Assembly: GCA_965240325.2 (NCBI GenBank)
Contig: OZ251227.1
Location: 3,410,001-3,474,000 of the forward strand
Length of the DNA: 64,000 nt
Direction: 5' to 3'
Source: Rebecca billardiae RCC1528
Lineage: Eukaryota > Haptophyta
Shown here one piece after another: positions 41,213 through 55,886 of this stretch (position 1 is the first letter of the stretch; each line of letters starts with the position of its first letter). The position numbers and the translations under genes are program-made. The notes beneath the pieces are model-generated. The model saw only the letters and a program-made list of their open reading frames with translations. It was not told where the DNA came from and did no database searches.

Positions 41213-42798
41213 GCGCGCGCCCGCCGAGCGCGCGACGGCAGCGCCCCCCCGTGCAACCGCATCGGCATCCGCCCTAGCCCCCTCTCCGCGCACTCGACCT
41301 GCACTCGCATGTTCTCCCCCACGTTCCAGCCCTCGCCGTGCGCACAGCCGTGATGGTCTCGCCTATTCGCGGCGGCGCGCCTCGCCACCTCGCCGCCCCG
41401 GCCGTTGTCGTCGCTCGTGCAGTGCGGCTGCCACCGGCGCGCGCAGTGACGCACCCGCGGCAGCCGCAGCCGAGCAGCACACCACGGCACCCAGGATGCA
41501 CGGCACTCTACTCCGCGCACACCCAGCAGCAGCAGCAGCAGCAGCATAGCAGCGCTCGGCGTGTACATCACCCGACGGCGACTAGGCCCCGCAAGCCGCA
41601 GCCACCGACGGCTGCGCTCTTCGCATGACAGTACGCGCGATGTTATTGCTCGCGTCACTATGCGCCTTCCGATCGATCGATATAATATACGACATGCCGC
41701 GCCTCGAGTTCCGCCGGTTCACTCACGCCGCGTGAGCGACGTGATGACGACGTGAGGCGGGCGCTCGTCGCGCCTTCGCGGCCTTGTCGCCAGTGTCCCG
41801 CCCGCCGGCCCGGGCGCCGCCGCCAGTATAATCGCGGTATATATCGTAGTCGCGTCGCGTACTCGCGTCATATATATGTGGCGCGTTATATAGCGCAGCT
41901 ATAATAACCGACGACTACTAACCGAGTGTGTCCGGAGGCTAGAAGGTGAGGCGATGCAGTAGGCGTGCTGCCGCTTGCGACCAAGGGCTTATAATAATCC
42001 GCCATCATCTGCTGCGAGTGCGCGTGATCCTGCAGGTCAAGGTGGTGACTGCTGCTGATACCCGATGGTGCCGGCGGCTCACGTTTCCGAGTACTTGCTG
42101 CTGGCCACCCATGACTCGGCCGACCCTTCACGCGGCAACAGACAACACCAGGGAGTATATGTTTGCTGACAAGATCTTTTATTACTATATCATCAGCATG
42201 ATGTGCTATTATTATACGTTCTTCATCACCACTCATGGCAGCACCTCCTTTATTTATGGCCTGGCCTGTCCAACTCTTCTATACGGCGCTCGCTCGTGTC
42301 TATTTATTTGGCGGCTCTCGAGATAGCATGTGCTGAGATTGATGATCTCTTTAGGGAGCTGTTCTCCATGATCTCCATCAGCATCCAGGCAGCTTCTCAT
42401 TCGCCAAGCAAGCGGCCAGCCCCAAGCTCATTATCGTTGTGGCCGCTTCTAGTAACTACGACCTGCTATCGAGCCGAACCACTTGGGCATCCTCGGGCCC
42501 CCTGCTCATCCGCGCAGCAAAGCACAAAGAGGATCCATCGCCTCCAGTCGTGCTTCTTTGCGCGAAACGCGCACCATCCGCCCCTGCAGCCTCCGTATCT
42601 CAGTTGTCTGCGCTTGTCAGGGACCTGCAGTCTGTGCGGCGCGTTCAGCCCGGAACATAATCCCAACCAATCGAGTATACATCATCGGCGGCATATCTAT
42701 AGGCGATGCTACTTGGATTACAGCTTCGCTCTTCATGCATTGGAGGACACTACATATATATATATATATATATCTATATCTATATCTATATCTATATC

Positions 42799-42845
<47 letters not shown>

Positions 42846-43112
42846 ATATTCGATTGCGTCGTAGTATAGACTAACTACGACGGCGCAGCAGTAGCAGTAG
42901 AGTCGTCGTATACGATATCGATGATGATGACTACGATATATATATTGACTGCTATATACGCATATATATATATATATAGTGACTTCGCGACGACGCGATG
43001 ACCGGCGGATCGCGCGTATATATATATATATTGTCGTCGTCGACTGACCGGACGCGCGATGATATGATCGATATATATCGATATATATGTATATTATAAA
43101 TATACTAGCAGT
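41213..43112. other. Low-GC intergenic region with microsatellites
   Basis: No gene is supported. It contains (CAG)n at 41524-41545, an unusual near-50% GC block at 42180-42660 with no recognisable coding domain, a compound microsatellite at 42752-42848 (TA, TATC, TG and TATG units) and repeated TA tracts at 42935-43100. Confidence 0.5.
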
Positions 43113-44634
43113 TACCAGGTCGTTCCCCCTGCACTGGGAATCCGCGGTTTCGCACTATTCAGAGCGCGAGGCCGCGGCATAGCAACGCAGATTTAGTCTT
43201 CCGATTGCTCTATCAGACCACTTGAACGATCTAATCGAGCTTTCCAATTAAAAATGACGAAACCAGATCCATCCATTCGAGAAGCCAAATCCCGAGCGCG
43301 GCAAAGCCGTGGAACAGCAGTAATCAGCCTCGTCAGCGATAGTCCGCTCACGAAATCGATGCTCTAGGAATGAGTTCTTCGCGTGCGACCGGAGGCGGGA
43401 GCCCTCGCGGGTGCGAGCACCGATTTCTGACCCGCCGGCCTGCGGCCGGGCGGCGGCGAGTGCGATGCGGGCCAGGGCGCTGCGGGCGCGGATGTGCTCG
43501 CGGAGCCGGCGTGCGTGGACGGGCTGTTGCGGGAGAGTATCTGCCGCCATCCTGCCCCGCGCGTCTTGCGCCACGCCTCTTTCGCCTCGGCTCAGGGCAG
43601 CGCGCACGGCGCGCGCCGCCTCAACTGGCCAGCCTTGCCTGCGCCGCAGCCGACCGCGCGCGCGCCGTGCGCGGCGTGGTCGGGAAGGAACGGGCGCGGC
43701 TGCCGGGCGAGATGACGACATCATGTGCGCACGCCATGCCGCCCCGCCACGCCTTGCCGAGCGTGTCGCCGGTCCGTTTGCACGCCTCTTCGAGTTGTCA
43801 CAAATGGTGTGCGGCACGGCCTCGCGGTCGTGACCCTTGTCGGGACGATCATTGAGACACAGAACAGTGCCAGACGGGCAAGCGGGATACTCTTCCATGA
43901 ATGTTCATCACCGCGTGGTCATGTAGAAGTGCTGGGTGCGACGCTTCCTCGCGCGGATGCACTTTCATCATCTTCTTCGAGCTCAGGTCTGGCTTCAGGC
44001 ACGACTGAAGAAATCAGCACTCGTCAACAGCTGTGCGGATCCGTTATCGTGCCCTTTCGCGGCGCCGCGGGGCGGCATAGCGTGCGCACATGATGTCGTC
44101 ATCTCGCCCGGCAGCACCCCCCGTTCCTTTCCGACCACGCCGCGCACGGCGCGCGCGCGGTTGGCTGCCGGCGCGGCTGTGCTGGCCTCGAGGCGGCGCG
44201 CGCGTGCGCGCTGCCCTGAGCCGCGGCGAAAAGAGGCGTGGCGCGAGACGCGCGGCACAGGAGGGCACCAGATACTCTCCCGCGACAGCCTGTCCACGCA
44301 AGCCGGCTCCGCGAGCACATCCGCGCCCGCAGCGCCGTGCCCCGGGCGCGCCCCGCCAACGGCGCTCGGCCGCCTTCGCCGCTGCCGCCTGCCGCCGAGG
44401 GCAAAAGGTCAAGATTTGGTCGGCCCTCGCCTGCCGAGCCGCCACCGGGGGCTCCCTGCCCTCTATCTCGTTGCGGCTCAATTTTGGGATTGCGAGACCA
44501 GCTCATCGATTGACGCACATCCGCACCCGCGAGACCTGAAAATCTTATTCGCGGGTAGCGACGGGTGCGTCCTCCGGCTGTTTTTCTTGTATGTCCAAAC
44601 CGCGGATTCCCAGTGCAGGGGGAACGACCTGGTA
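43113..44634. mobile_element. TA-flanked element with 36-bp terminal and long internal inverted repeats
   Basis: The terminal inverted repeats at 43115-43150 and 44597-44632 are identical over 36 bases (outer end CCAGGTCGTTCCCCCTGC). A TA dinucleotide sits immediately outside each end, at 43113 and 44633. Inside, about 43475-43745 matches the reverse complement of about 44080-44350 (for example AGATGACGACATCATGTGCG at 43709). The 1,518-bp element is thus a partial foldback with a loop near 43760-44070. No transposase was seen, so it is non-autonomous and of Tc1/mariner-like insertion type. Confidence 0.85.
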
Positions 44635-44684
44635 AGCACTGCTACTTGGTCGTCAGGCGCGCGGCGCGCGAAATCATCATATCA

Positions 44685-45445
<761 letters not shown>

Positions 45446-45446
<1 letters not shown>

Positions 45447-47416
45447 GATTAAACTTTTCTGAGGATAGCGCACCAGCAAAATCCCTTGACCGCCATCCGG
45501 ATTTTACGGAGGCCGCGTTTGGACGCAGAAACGCGCGATGGCGAGGCCCGCCCTCGCACCACCGCTCTCGCGAGATCGCGACCGTGCGACCTGCGGCGTT
45601 GCGCTCGACGCGCTCTTTCTGCTCGGAGGCCGCGAGGACTCCCAGGTGCGCCAGCTCGCGAGCGTGCACCTTCCTCCTCGCCGCGCTCGCCGAGCACAAG
45701 CCGATCTGCAGCAGATGTGCAAGGAGCCGCATGTGGCCTTCCTCGCGCGCGCGGCACGGCTGCACACGAAAATCGTTAGAGGGCACTTCTCCGCGCATTC
45801 TACATTTTGGGGAAAGAACGCCTGAACTGCACAGAAAGTGCCCTCTAACGCTTCCGCTCCTCGCCGTTGCGTGCACGCGCAAAGGAGCACTGCAAAGGGT
45901 GCGACTGGGAGCATTCCTTCTCCCGGGCGGCCACCACGGCCTCGGAGGTGGTGAGGAACGCGTCGGCGACCACGGCATGGACCACCTCCGTCGCGCCGGA
46001 CACTCCGGTCGCCCCTCGCCGGACTCCATCCTCGCTGCGCGCTGACCGTTTGCCGAGCGGGCTGCCCCCGCCGCCTGCCCGGCGTGTGCCCGCGTGGTGA
46101 CACAAGATGGTCGAAGGCGTGGCAGCGCGGTGGTGCGTGCGATCGGGGGACCCCACCTGAGCTACGACACGGGCGCGCGCGCTCATCCGTGCTCATCACG
46201 GTGGTGCACGCGCGCGTCGCGCGCTCGTCGGCTGTCGCGCGCTGACGGCTGGGCTGCTTTGGGGTGTCGGCGGCGGCCACAGCTCGCTGGTACGGGCGCG
46301 ATGGTGGCTGCGAGTGGTACGCGGCGTTGCACCAGGTCCATGTGCGTCACGCACGACGCTCGGCCGGCTCGCCCTCGGACCATTGGCTGAGTTCTACTCG
46401 CTGCGCGCGCCGCGCGCGGGAGCCGCTCGGCAGCTGCTCGAGGCGCAAAGTGCGCCCCGCGCGCTGAACGTGGGCACGACGAGGTGGTGCGGCGAGCGTG
46501 CGCGGGTGTGTGTGCGTGATGGGCACCCCCATTGCGCTACTTGCCATGCACATCTGCCTCTCGCCAAGCCTTCGACACGATTGCTGCAAGCGCTGCTCGG
46601 AGGCGCGCTCGCGGGCTCGCGCGCGTTTGAATCTGGGCTCGGCGGCGATCGCGTGGACGAGGAGCAGCGCGGTGCACGGTGGCGGAGCGCGTGCGGAGCG
46701 CAGCCTACACCTCCTACACGCTCAATCCAGACACATCGCGCATGCTCGCGCGACCTCCTCGGTCCATCACGTGCGCGTGCGCGCGCGAGCAGGTGTGCAT
46801 TCGCCGGGCGCGTTCACGGCGCGCCGCGTTGGCGCGCGCGCACCGATACCCGTGCGCAGCTCGACGAGCGAGCGCGGTGTGTTTCGATGCGTATGGGGAG
46901 GCTCGAATTTACGCGCGCGCACGCGCCGGCCCTCGCCGCCCCTTCGCTCGCCCACGCCTCATCTGCGCGCTCGGCGTTTGCACGCAGCTGCTCATCCTTT
47001 CCAACACGTGCACAAACGAGCAGATAGCGCTGGGCGAGGTCGATTGGTGCGTCAGATATTCGGCAACGACCAGCCCCGCTCGTGTGCCGCCGCTCGTGCT
47101 ACTCTTGACGACCACCTCTGGCTCGGTCGCGCGCACGAGGCTGCTCGCGGGCCCAATCGTGCCGTGTACCGTCAAGCTGTACCGTGCGCAGCGAGGCGCA
47201 CTCAGACGTCCGCATGGGCTCGCATGCGAGGGCCCGGCAGTGCGACGCGTCGATGGAGCATGCTCCGGATACGCTTCGGCGCACTTTCCGACGCGCACGA
47301 GCCGCTCGAAGGCGCGGAAGGGCGCCCAAACGGGGCAACCGCCATTTTGCGCCACTTCGGCCCGGATGGCGGTCAAGGGAAATTGCTGGTGCGCTATCCT
47401 CAGAAAAGTTTAATCA
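45446..47416. mobile_element. DNA transposon-like element with 55-bp terminal inverted repeats
   Basis: Bases 45446-45500 and 47362-47416 are inverted repeats with about 53 of 55 positions identical (outer end TGATTAAACTTTTCTGAGG). Similarity stops abruptly inside both ends, as expected for terminal repeats. The 1,971-bp element lies in TA-rich DNA, between the tail of retroelement copy A and copy B. Internal frames show no recognisable transposase; it is non-autonomous or badly decayed. Confidence 0.85.
45774..45850. repeat. 77-bp hairpin-forming insertion (MITE-like)
   Basis: The ends CGTTAGAGGGCACT and AGTGCCCTCTAACG are perfect 14-base inverted repeats around a 49-base lower-GC loop. It lies nested within the 1,971-bp element. 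Confidence 0.75.
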
Positions 47417-47427
47417 TTATATATAGG

Positions 47428-48004
47428 GACCGCGAGGTCTACGGCACGCTTGAGGGCCAGGTGGGCCCATACGAGGCGCGGCTCGACACCTTCCCCGCGA
47501 TCGTCCCGATTGTCGTGGGGGCGTTCGGCGAGTGGAGCGCGGAGGTGGACCTCACCCTCAAGAAGATCGCCAAGATGGGGCGGGACACGTGGCGCGCGCG
47601 CCTCAGCGCGCCCTCGCGCCCCGCCGCCGAGCGCGCGCTGCTCGGCACCATGCGGCGCGAGCTGGGCATGCGCTGCCTGCGTGGCCAGGCCAAGATGCTC
47701 ATCGCCCGCGCGCGCATGGCGCACGTGCGCCCGGGGGCACGCGCCCGCGGGGGCGCTGCATACGACGACTACTTCGAGACGACGGCTGACGACGCGTGGC
47801 ACCGCGACCACCGCGGTGGCGCGTGCGCGTCGACGCCAGACGGTGCGTCGAGCTTCCGCTCGGCGATGGAGTGATGGGCGACTATGAGGGGGGGGACGAC
47901 GGCGAGGAGCGCTGATCCTGGTGTTTGTCTCTGCTGCTCGATCTGCTGCTACAGCTTGCTGACTCTGACGCCTGCCCGTTGCATACCACGTCGTTAATAT
48001 ATAT
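47428..48004 (+). mobile_element. 5'-truncated retroelement copy B
   Basis: It starts at GACCGCGAGGTCTACGG, preceded by TATATAGG, and ends CACGTCGTTAATATATAT. It is nearly identical to copies A and C throughout. The reading frame runs to the stop at 47872-47874. Its short TA tail is immediately followed by copy C. Confidence 0.85.
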
Positions 48005-49053
<1,049 letters not shown>

Positions 49054-49269
49054 CGTCGTCAGCATCGCGTCTATCTGACATATGCAGCATCGCGGCGTAT
49101 AGCAGCAGCTGCATCATCGGCATCAGGCGCCGCGGCGCGCGCACTATACGTACTTCGCGGCGCTGCTCATGCAGCGACATCGTCGTCAGCAGCGCGAGCG
49201 CAGCAGCAGGCCTCGTACAGGCCTGGCCGGCAGTAGCGACGAGCTGCGCTCGCGGCGGCGCCGTCGTCG

Positions 49270-49288
49270 TCAGCGCGGCGGGCGCGCC

Positions 49289-49319
<31 letters not shown>

Positions 49320-49962
49320 GCAGCACAGTCGGCGAGGAGGCGGCGGAAGCGCTGCCGCCGCACGACGAGGCGCTCGGGGCGAGGCGCAGCGAGGGCGGCG
49401 CGGTGAGCGAGGACGCGCGGCTGCGCGGCCCCGCGCCACCCGCCCCGCCCTCCTCCGCCCCGCCCCCGGACTGCGGCCCCTCCGAGTCCGGCTCGACCAG
49501 CACGCGCAGCAGCGCAAACGCTGGGCAGCACAGCGGCGGCGCGCACGGCGGGTCGGGCGGCGGCGCGTGCGGCGCGCCGCGACGAGGGGCGTGCGCCGAG
49601 GGCTCGGCGGCGTCGGGCGGCGGCGAGGGGCGGCGCGGGTGCACGCGCGCGGCGAGCTCGTACTCGCCCGGCGCGAGGAAGCACGCGCCGAGCTCGAGGC
49701 ACGCGCCCTCGCCCGCGGGCGCGCCCAGCCGCGCGCCGCGCGCCACGCCGCGCCACGCGACGAGCGCAGGCGAGTCGGCGCCGCCGCGCACGCGGCGCGC
49801 GCACACGCTCACGGCGACGCCGAGCGTGGCGGTGGGGTCGGCGGCGCGGACGACGACGCGCAGCGCGCACACCGCCGCCACCGCCGCGCGCGCCGGCGGC
49901 TCGGCGCACCCCGGCGCCGCCGGCGGCTGCGCGCCGCCGCCGCCGCCGCCCGCGACGAGCGT

Positions 49963-50013
<51 letters not shown>

Positions 50014-51486
50014 CCGCCGGCCGCCGAGCGGCGGCGTGCCGTGTGACAGGCGGCGGGCGCCCGGCGGCAGCGGCGCGGGCGGCGCGGCGGCGGGCGCGGC
50101 GGCGGAGGCGCCCGCCGCCTCCTCGCCGCCCGCCGGCGCGCCCTCCGCGCGCCCGCCGCCCGGCGCGCGCGGCGGCGGCGGCGGCGGCGGCAGCAGGCAA
50201 AGGCTCACGAGCGCGGCGGCGGGCTCGAGCGCTGCGAGCGCGGCGCCGCCGATGCGGACGCACGCGGCGCGCAGCTCGCCCGCGCGCGGCTCGGCGCGGT
50301 GGCGGTGGCGTGCGCCGCGGGGCGGCTGCGCCCACGCGAGGCGCAGCGTCGCGCGCAGCGCGCACGCCAGCGCGTGCGACGCCTCCACGCGCGCGCACGC
50401 CGCCGCGCGCGCGCGCGCGCCCGCGCGCGCGCCGCCGAGCGCCGCGCCGCACGCTGGCAGCCATTCGGCGAGGAGCGCGGCCGAGCGCGGCGCGAGCGTG
50501 GGGCCGGCGGTGCGCGCCTCGTCGGCCCAGCCGGGCGGGAGCGGGAGGAGGAGCTCGCAGGAGGAGCGCGGGCGGAGCAGCGCGCTCCGCGCGCGCGCGC
50601 GCCCGCCGCCCGGCCGCGCGGCCGCGAGCGGCGGCGGCGCGGCGGCGGCCGCCGCGGCGGCGGCCGCGTCGGCGCGCGCCGCGTCCGCCGCGCGCGCGCC
50701 CGGCGCGAGCGGCGCGAGCGCGGCGGCGACGCCGAGCGGCTCGGCGGCGTCGTTGGCCACGCGCACGAGCAGCGCGCGGCACACTTCGCCGCGCAGCGGG
50801 CACCCGTCCGTGCACAGCGCGCGCACGCCCGCGACACGCACACCCGGCTGCAGCGCCAGCCGCGCGCGCAGCTCGAGGCGGCGCCACCAGCGACCGAGCG
50901 CGCCGCCGGCGCCGTCGGCGGCGCCGGTCGGGCCGGGCGCGAGCGCGCCGGCGTAGACGAGGGCGAGGGTCTCCTCGCACGAGGACACGCACGGCTCGCC
51001 CCCGCCCTCGCCCTCGCCCTCGCCCTCGCCCTCGCTCGCCGAGTGCTCGCTGCCGCTGCCGCTGCCGCCGCCGCCCTCGCCGCCGCTGCCGCTGCCGCTG
51101 CCGCCGCCGCTGCCGCTGCCGCTGCCGTAGCCGCGGGCGGCGGCGGCGCGCCAGCGCGGCGCGCCGACGGGCGCGGGCTGCGCGCCCGCGCCCGCGAGCG
51201 GCGCGCGGAGCTCGGCGCGGAGGGCGAGCTCGGCGCCGGGCTCGAGCGGCTCGGGCAGCGCGCCGCCGCCCTCGGCGCGCGCGCGCTCCAGCCTCGGGCG
51301 CGCGAGCACGCGCTGCGCGCTCGCGCCGGCCCTCGGGCCGCCGCCGCATCCGGCGTCGGCGTCAGCCGCTCCGCCGCACCCGGCGGCAGCTTCGGCCGAC
51401 GCGTCGGCGTCGTCAAAGTCGGCGGCGTGGCAGAGCTGCAGCGCCGCGTCGGCGTCGGCGGCGGCGCGGAGCGCGCGGTCGCGCGC

Positions 51487-51521
<35 letters not shown>

Positions 51522-51902
51522 GCCACTGCTCGACCGCCGCGCGGTGCGCCGACGCCGCGCCCACGTTGCCCGCGCCGACGCTGAGCGCGCGCCGCTCGCC
51601 CGGCGCGGCGCGGAGCGAGCGCAGCGCCGCCGCGCCGCCGGGGCGCAGCTCGAGGCGCGGCAGCGGCGGCGTGACGTGGATGCGCACGCCGGCGCCGCCC
51701 GGCTCGCACCCGCCGTCCGAGCCGAGCGGCGCGCGCATCCGCGCGCCGCCGAGCGCGCGCCAGCGGACCGCGGTGAGTCGCAGCTCGCCCGCGGCGAGCG
51801 GCACGCAGCGCACGCGCAGCCGCAAGCGCCCGCGCGCGCCGACGAGCGCGGGCGGCGCGGCGGCGCGCGCGCCGAGCGCGGCGGCGGCGTCGTCGGCGTC
51901 CA

Positions 51903-51947
<45 letters not shown>

Positions 51948-54036
51948 GCAGCTCGAGCGCCAGGCCTTCGACGCGCACGGCGGCGGCGGTGGGGTTGGCC
52001 AGCGAGATCTCAATCTCCGCCGCCTCGCCCGCGCACCACACCCACGGCGGCGGCGAGGGCGGCGGCGCGGGCGCGGCGGCGGGCGCGGCGGGCGCGGGCG
52101 CGGCGGCGGGCCCCGCAGCGTGCGCCGCCGCGCAGCCCGCGTGGCCGCTGCGGCTGCGAGCGCGCCGCGCCGCGCCGCCGCCGCCGCCGCCCGCCGCCAA
52201 CGCGCTGTGGAGCCACACCGCGCCGCCGGCCGCGCCGGGCGCGTGGGCGGAGCGCGCGCGCGAGCGCGCCGCGCCGGCAAAGGCGGGCGGCGAGGGCGCG
52301 CGCCCATCCGCCGCCGCCGGCGCGCCGCCGCCGCCGCCGCCGCCGCCCGCCGCCGCGCCGCGCGCCGCCGCCTCCGGCCGCCACTGCGGCGCGCCGCCGC
52401 GCGGCGGCACGCAGCGCGCGCGCAGCAGCCGCGGCAGCGCGCACGCGGGCGGCGCGGGCGGCGCGCGCGCGCGCACCACCGCAGCGGCGCCCGCGAGCTC
52501 GGCGAGCGCGGCGCGCGCGTCCGCGGCCGACGCGCCGGGCTCGGCCGCGCCGAGCTCGGCGAGCGCAAGCTCGAGCGCGCGGCGCGCGGCGCGCGGCTCG
52601 GCGGCGCGCGCGAGCGCGGCCGCGCGCCGCGCCGCGTCCGCGGTGGCGCGCCCGCGCAGCGCGCGCCACGCGCGCGGCACGCCGAGCGCGAGCCGCCCGC
52701 CCGCCTCCGCCGCGGGCGCGCCCAGCAGCGCCGCGCCGAGCGCCGCCGCCGCGCGCAGCTCGCCCGCGCCCTCCGCCGCGGCCGCCGCGCGCTGCAGCAG
52801 CAGCGCGGCGCGGCGCGCGCCGCCGAGCCGCGCGCACGCGAGCGCGGCGCACAGCGCGCAGCGTGCGGCCTCGAGCTCGGCGGGCGCCCAGCCGCCGCCG
52901 GGGCGCGGCGCCGCGCTGCTGGGCGCGGCGGGCTGCGGCGCGGCGGGCGGCGACACGAGCGCGCCGCAGCCCGGCGGCGCGCCCGCCGCGCCCGCCGCCG
53001 CCGCCGTCGCGTCGGGCGGCGGCGCGGGCAGCGCCCACGCGGCGGCGAGCGCGCGGGCGCGGCGCTCGGCGTGCCGCGCGCCGCCGCCGGCGCCGCCGCC
53101 GCCGCCGAGCAGCGCGCCGAGGCGCAGCGCGCACTCGGCGCGCAGCTGCGCGACCGAGCCCGCGCCCGCGCCCGCGTCCGCGCCCGCGGCCGCGCCGCGC
53201 GCGCGCGCCGCCGCCGCCGCCTCGTCCGGCGCGCCGCCGGCGGCCGCGAGCGGCGGCGGCGGCGCGCCCGCGGGCCGCGGCGCGTCGGCGGCGGCGGGCG
53301 GCGGCGCGTGCGGCAGCCGCGCGTACGCGCCGAGCGCCTCGAGCAGCCGCTCCGCCGCCGCCTCCTCCGCGCGGCCGCGCGCGTCCGCGCCGCCCTCCGC
53401 CGCCGCCTCGCGCAGCGCCGCCGCTGCGACCAGCTCGAGCGCGGCGCCGAGCGCGCCCGCGTCCGCGGCGGCGCGGCACGCGTCGGCCGCGCCGAGCGCG
53501 CGCGCGCGCAGGTCGCGCGCGCGCGCGGCGGCGGGCGAGGGCGCGGGTGCCGCGCCGCCGGCCGGCGGCGAGCAGCCGGGCGCGGGCGACGCGCGGCCCG
53601 AGCCGCGCGGCGTGACGGGCGCGGACGCGCCGCCGGCCGCGCCGAGCGCGGCGAGCTGCGCGGCGGCGAGCGCGCGGCGCGCGCCGAGCGCGCGGCGCGC
53701 GGCGGTGGCGGAGAGCGCGCCGCGCGTCGCGCGCGGCCAGAGCAGCGCGCCCGCGCCCCGCCCCGTCGGCGCGCCGATCGCCGCGGCGAGCGCCTCATCG
53801 CGCGCCTCCGCGTCCGCGCACAGCTGCGCGCGCAGCCTGCCGAGCAGCGAGCGCGCGTGCAGCGGCAGCGGCGCGCGCGACGCGGCGGTGCGCACGGACG
53901 CGGGCGGCTGCGCGGACGCGGCGCGCGCGGCGAGCCAGCCCGCGGGCGAGCCGGCGTGCTGCCGCGGCGGCGGCGACGCCGCCGCCGACGACGGCGACGG
54001 CGACGGCGCGCGCGGCTCGGCGGCGCGCGCGGGCGT

Positions 54037-54071
<35 letters not shown>

Positions 54072-54753
54072 CGCCGCCGTCCGGCTCGGGCGCGGCGTCG
54101 AGCTCGGCGCCGGGCGCGCGCCAGAGGCAGAGCACCGCGTCCTCCGCCGGCGGGAGCGCCTCCTCCGCCCCGTCGAACACGAGCAGGCACACCGCCACCG
54201 CGCACCCCTCCTCGTCCGCGCCCGCGGCCGCGCCGCCGCCGCCGGCCGCGGCCGCGCGCGCGGCGAGCTCGGCAAAGAGCGCGCGCGCGCCCGCGGAGGC
54301 GGCGGCGGCGTCGGCGTGCGCGGCGTCGGGCGCGGGCGGTGCGGAGGCGGCGGCGGAGCCGGCGCACGCCGACGGGCCGGGCGCGGCGAGCGCCGCCGCG
54401 TGCCGCGTGCACACGCCCACGAGCGCGCGCAGCCGGCGGTGCGGCTGCAGCACGTCCCAGCGCGCGCGGCCCTCGCGCGCGCCGGGCTCGAGGGCGCGCT
54501 CGCCGACGAGGCGCACGCGCAGCGGCAGCGCGAACGCGGCGCTCCCCGCCGCCGGCTCGGCGCCGGCGGCGGGGAGCGCCTCCTCCGCGCGCAGCGCCGC
54601 GCGCACGCGGCCGCGCAGCCGCGCAAACGCGAGGTCGCCCGTCGCGCCGGCGCGCGCGACGCAGGCGCAGACGGAGAGCGGGTCGAGCGGGTCGGCGTCG
54701 AGGTCCCACGCGAGCAGCGCGCTGTCCTCCGCGCCGCCGAGCAGCAGCGCCAT
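49270..54753 (-). CDS. TRAPPC9/Trs120-like TRAPP tethering subunit (tentative)
   Basis: A single 5,484-base frame (1,827 aa), longer than the roughly 1,150-1,200 aa of characterised TRAPPC9/Trs120 because of many Ala/Gly expansions. The N-terminal part has an alpha/beta pattern with [18 protein letters not shown] and [14 protein letters not shown], like the Trs120 N-terminal domain. The middle is an alpha-helical, Ala-rich array ([20 protein letters not shown]) resembling TPR-like repeats. The C-terminal half is beta-rich, with [32 protein letters not shown] and [20 protein letters not shown], matching the Ig-like beta-sandwiches of Trs120. The complex tethers vesicles at the Golgi and endosomes. 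The Met at 54753 gives [18 protein letters not shown]. Weak points are composition bias and the lack of a diagnostic short motif. Confidence 0.5.
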
Positions 54754-55036
54754 CCGCTCAGCAGCAGCCCGGCGCGCGGCGCGCGCGCGCGCTTGATGGC
54801 GTCGGCCTGCTGTGCATTCCGCGACGGTCGGCGGCTGCCCAGCTGGTGGCCGCTGGCTCCGGGAGGCCTCCAGAACACGAGTCCGGGGCGGACCAGGGCA
54901 GAGTCCGGCCTCGGGCGCCATCCATCCGAATGATTGGCCTCGGCGCCTGCACTGGGGAGAGGCACGACTCGGAGGCCGAGAGCAGCTGCGCCCCCAGCGC
55001 GCAGTCGGTCGTCGCGCTCGCTCGGGAGGGAGAGAG
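54754..55036. promoter_or_regulatory. 283-bp divergent promoter region
   Basis: It is shared by the TRAPPC9-like gene (-) and the OSCP gene (+) and includes a lower-GC patch around 54800-54940. No TATA box is evident. Confidence 0.5.
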
Positions 55037-55886
55037 ATGCTCGCCCGGAGGCTTCTCGCGCCCGCGCGCGCGCTCGGCGCGCTCTCGGCGGCCCGGCGAC
55101 CCCTCGCCACCGCCGCGCCGCACGCCGCCAAGCTCGAGCAGCTCAACGCGTGGATCCTCGCCGAGGAGGCGGACTACCTCGCGTCCAAGGGCGAGACCAA
55201 GTCGCTCGACGACATCGGCGGGAAGGCGCCGCTCAAGCTGTACGGCGTGAGCGGGCGGTACGCGACGGGGCTGTTCAACGCCGCCGCCGCCGCCAAGGAG
55301 GCGGGCAAGGTCGACGCCGACCTCAAGCGGCTCGTCGCCGCCGCGCACGCGTCGGCGACGCTGCTCGGCTTCATCGAGTCGCCGACGCTCTCGCGCGCGG
55401 AGCGGGCGAAGGGGACGAAGGAGGTGTGCGCGACGATCGGCGCGTGCGCGACGACGACCAACTTCCTCGCCGTCCTCGCCGAGTCCGGCCGCACAAAGTT
55501 CCTCCTCAACATCGCCGCCGACTACCACAAGCTCACCGCGGCCGCGGCGGGCGAGCTCGCCGTCACGCTCACCACGCCGCACGTGCGCGCGCGGCGCGTG
55601 CGCGCGCGCGCGCGCGCGTCCGCGCGCGCGCGGCGCCCGCGGGCCGAGCGCCGCCGCGCCCTCCCCGCCGCCACCCCCGCAGGTGCTGCCCGACCTCGTC
55701 GAGAAGGGCATCCTCGACGAGATCAAGGCCGAGTTCTTCCCGTGGGAGCGCGTCAAGATCGTGCGCCAGTACGACCCCGAGATCGTATCTGGGTACGTCG
55801 TCGACTTTGGGGACAAGATCCTGGACAAGTCGTACGGCTCGAAGCTCAAGAAGATCAAGAACGCGCTCGCCGGGATCGACGGCTAG
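55037..55886 (+). CDS. Mitochondrial ATP synthase OSCP (delta) subunit
   Basis: Exons are 55037-55582 and 55683-55886 (249 aa); the 100-nt intron begins GTGCGCG and ends CCGCAG. The first 25 residues (MLARRLLAPARALGALSAARRP) form an Arg-rich mitochondrial presequence. The N-terminal helical domain includes KLYGVSGRYATGLFNAAAAA and FIESPTLSRAERAKG. The C-terminal domain has GILDEIKAEFFP, VKIVRQYDPEIVSGYVVDFGDKILDKSYGSKLKKI, which closely fits the OSCP/delta signature where residues after the two-stranded sheet bind the stator stalk. OSCP links F1 to the peripheral stalk in the inner membrane. About 55 residues before the KLYG block are longer than usual after presequence removal. The assignment is firm. 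Confidence 0.95.

Noticed and set aside
42203-42874. ORF of 223 codons in a near-50% GC block
   Set aside because: It ends in a translated TA/TATC microsatellite (YIYIYI), has no recognisable domain and no promoter context.
50299-54933. Very long plus-strand ORF (about 1,540 codons) antisense to the TRAPPC9-like gene
   Set aside because: It is almost all Arg/Ala/Gly with no domain; at this GC content stops are rare in every frame. The opposite strand has beta-rich, protein-like sequence.
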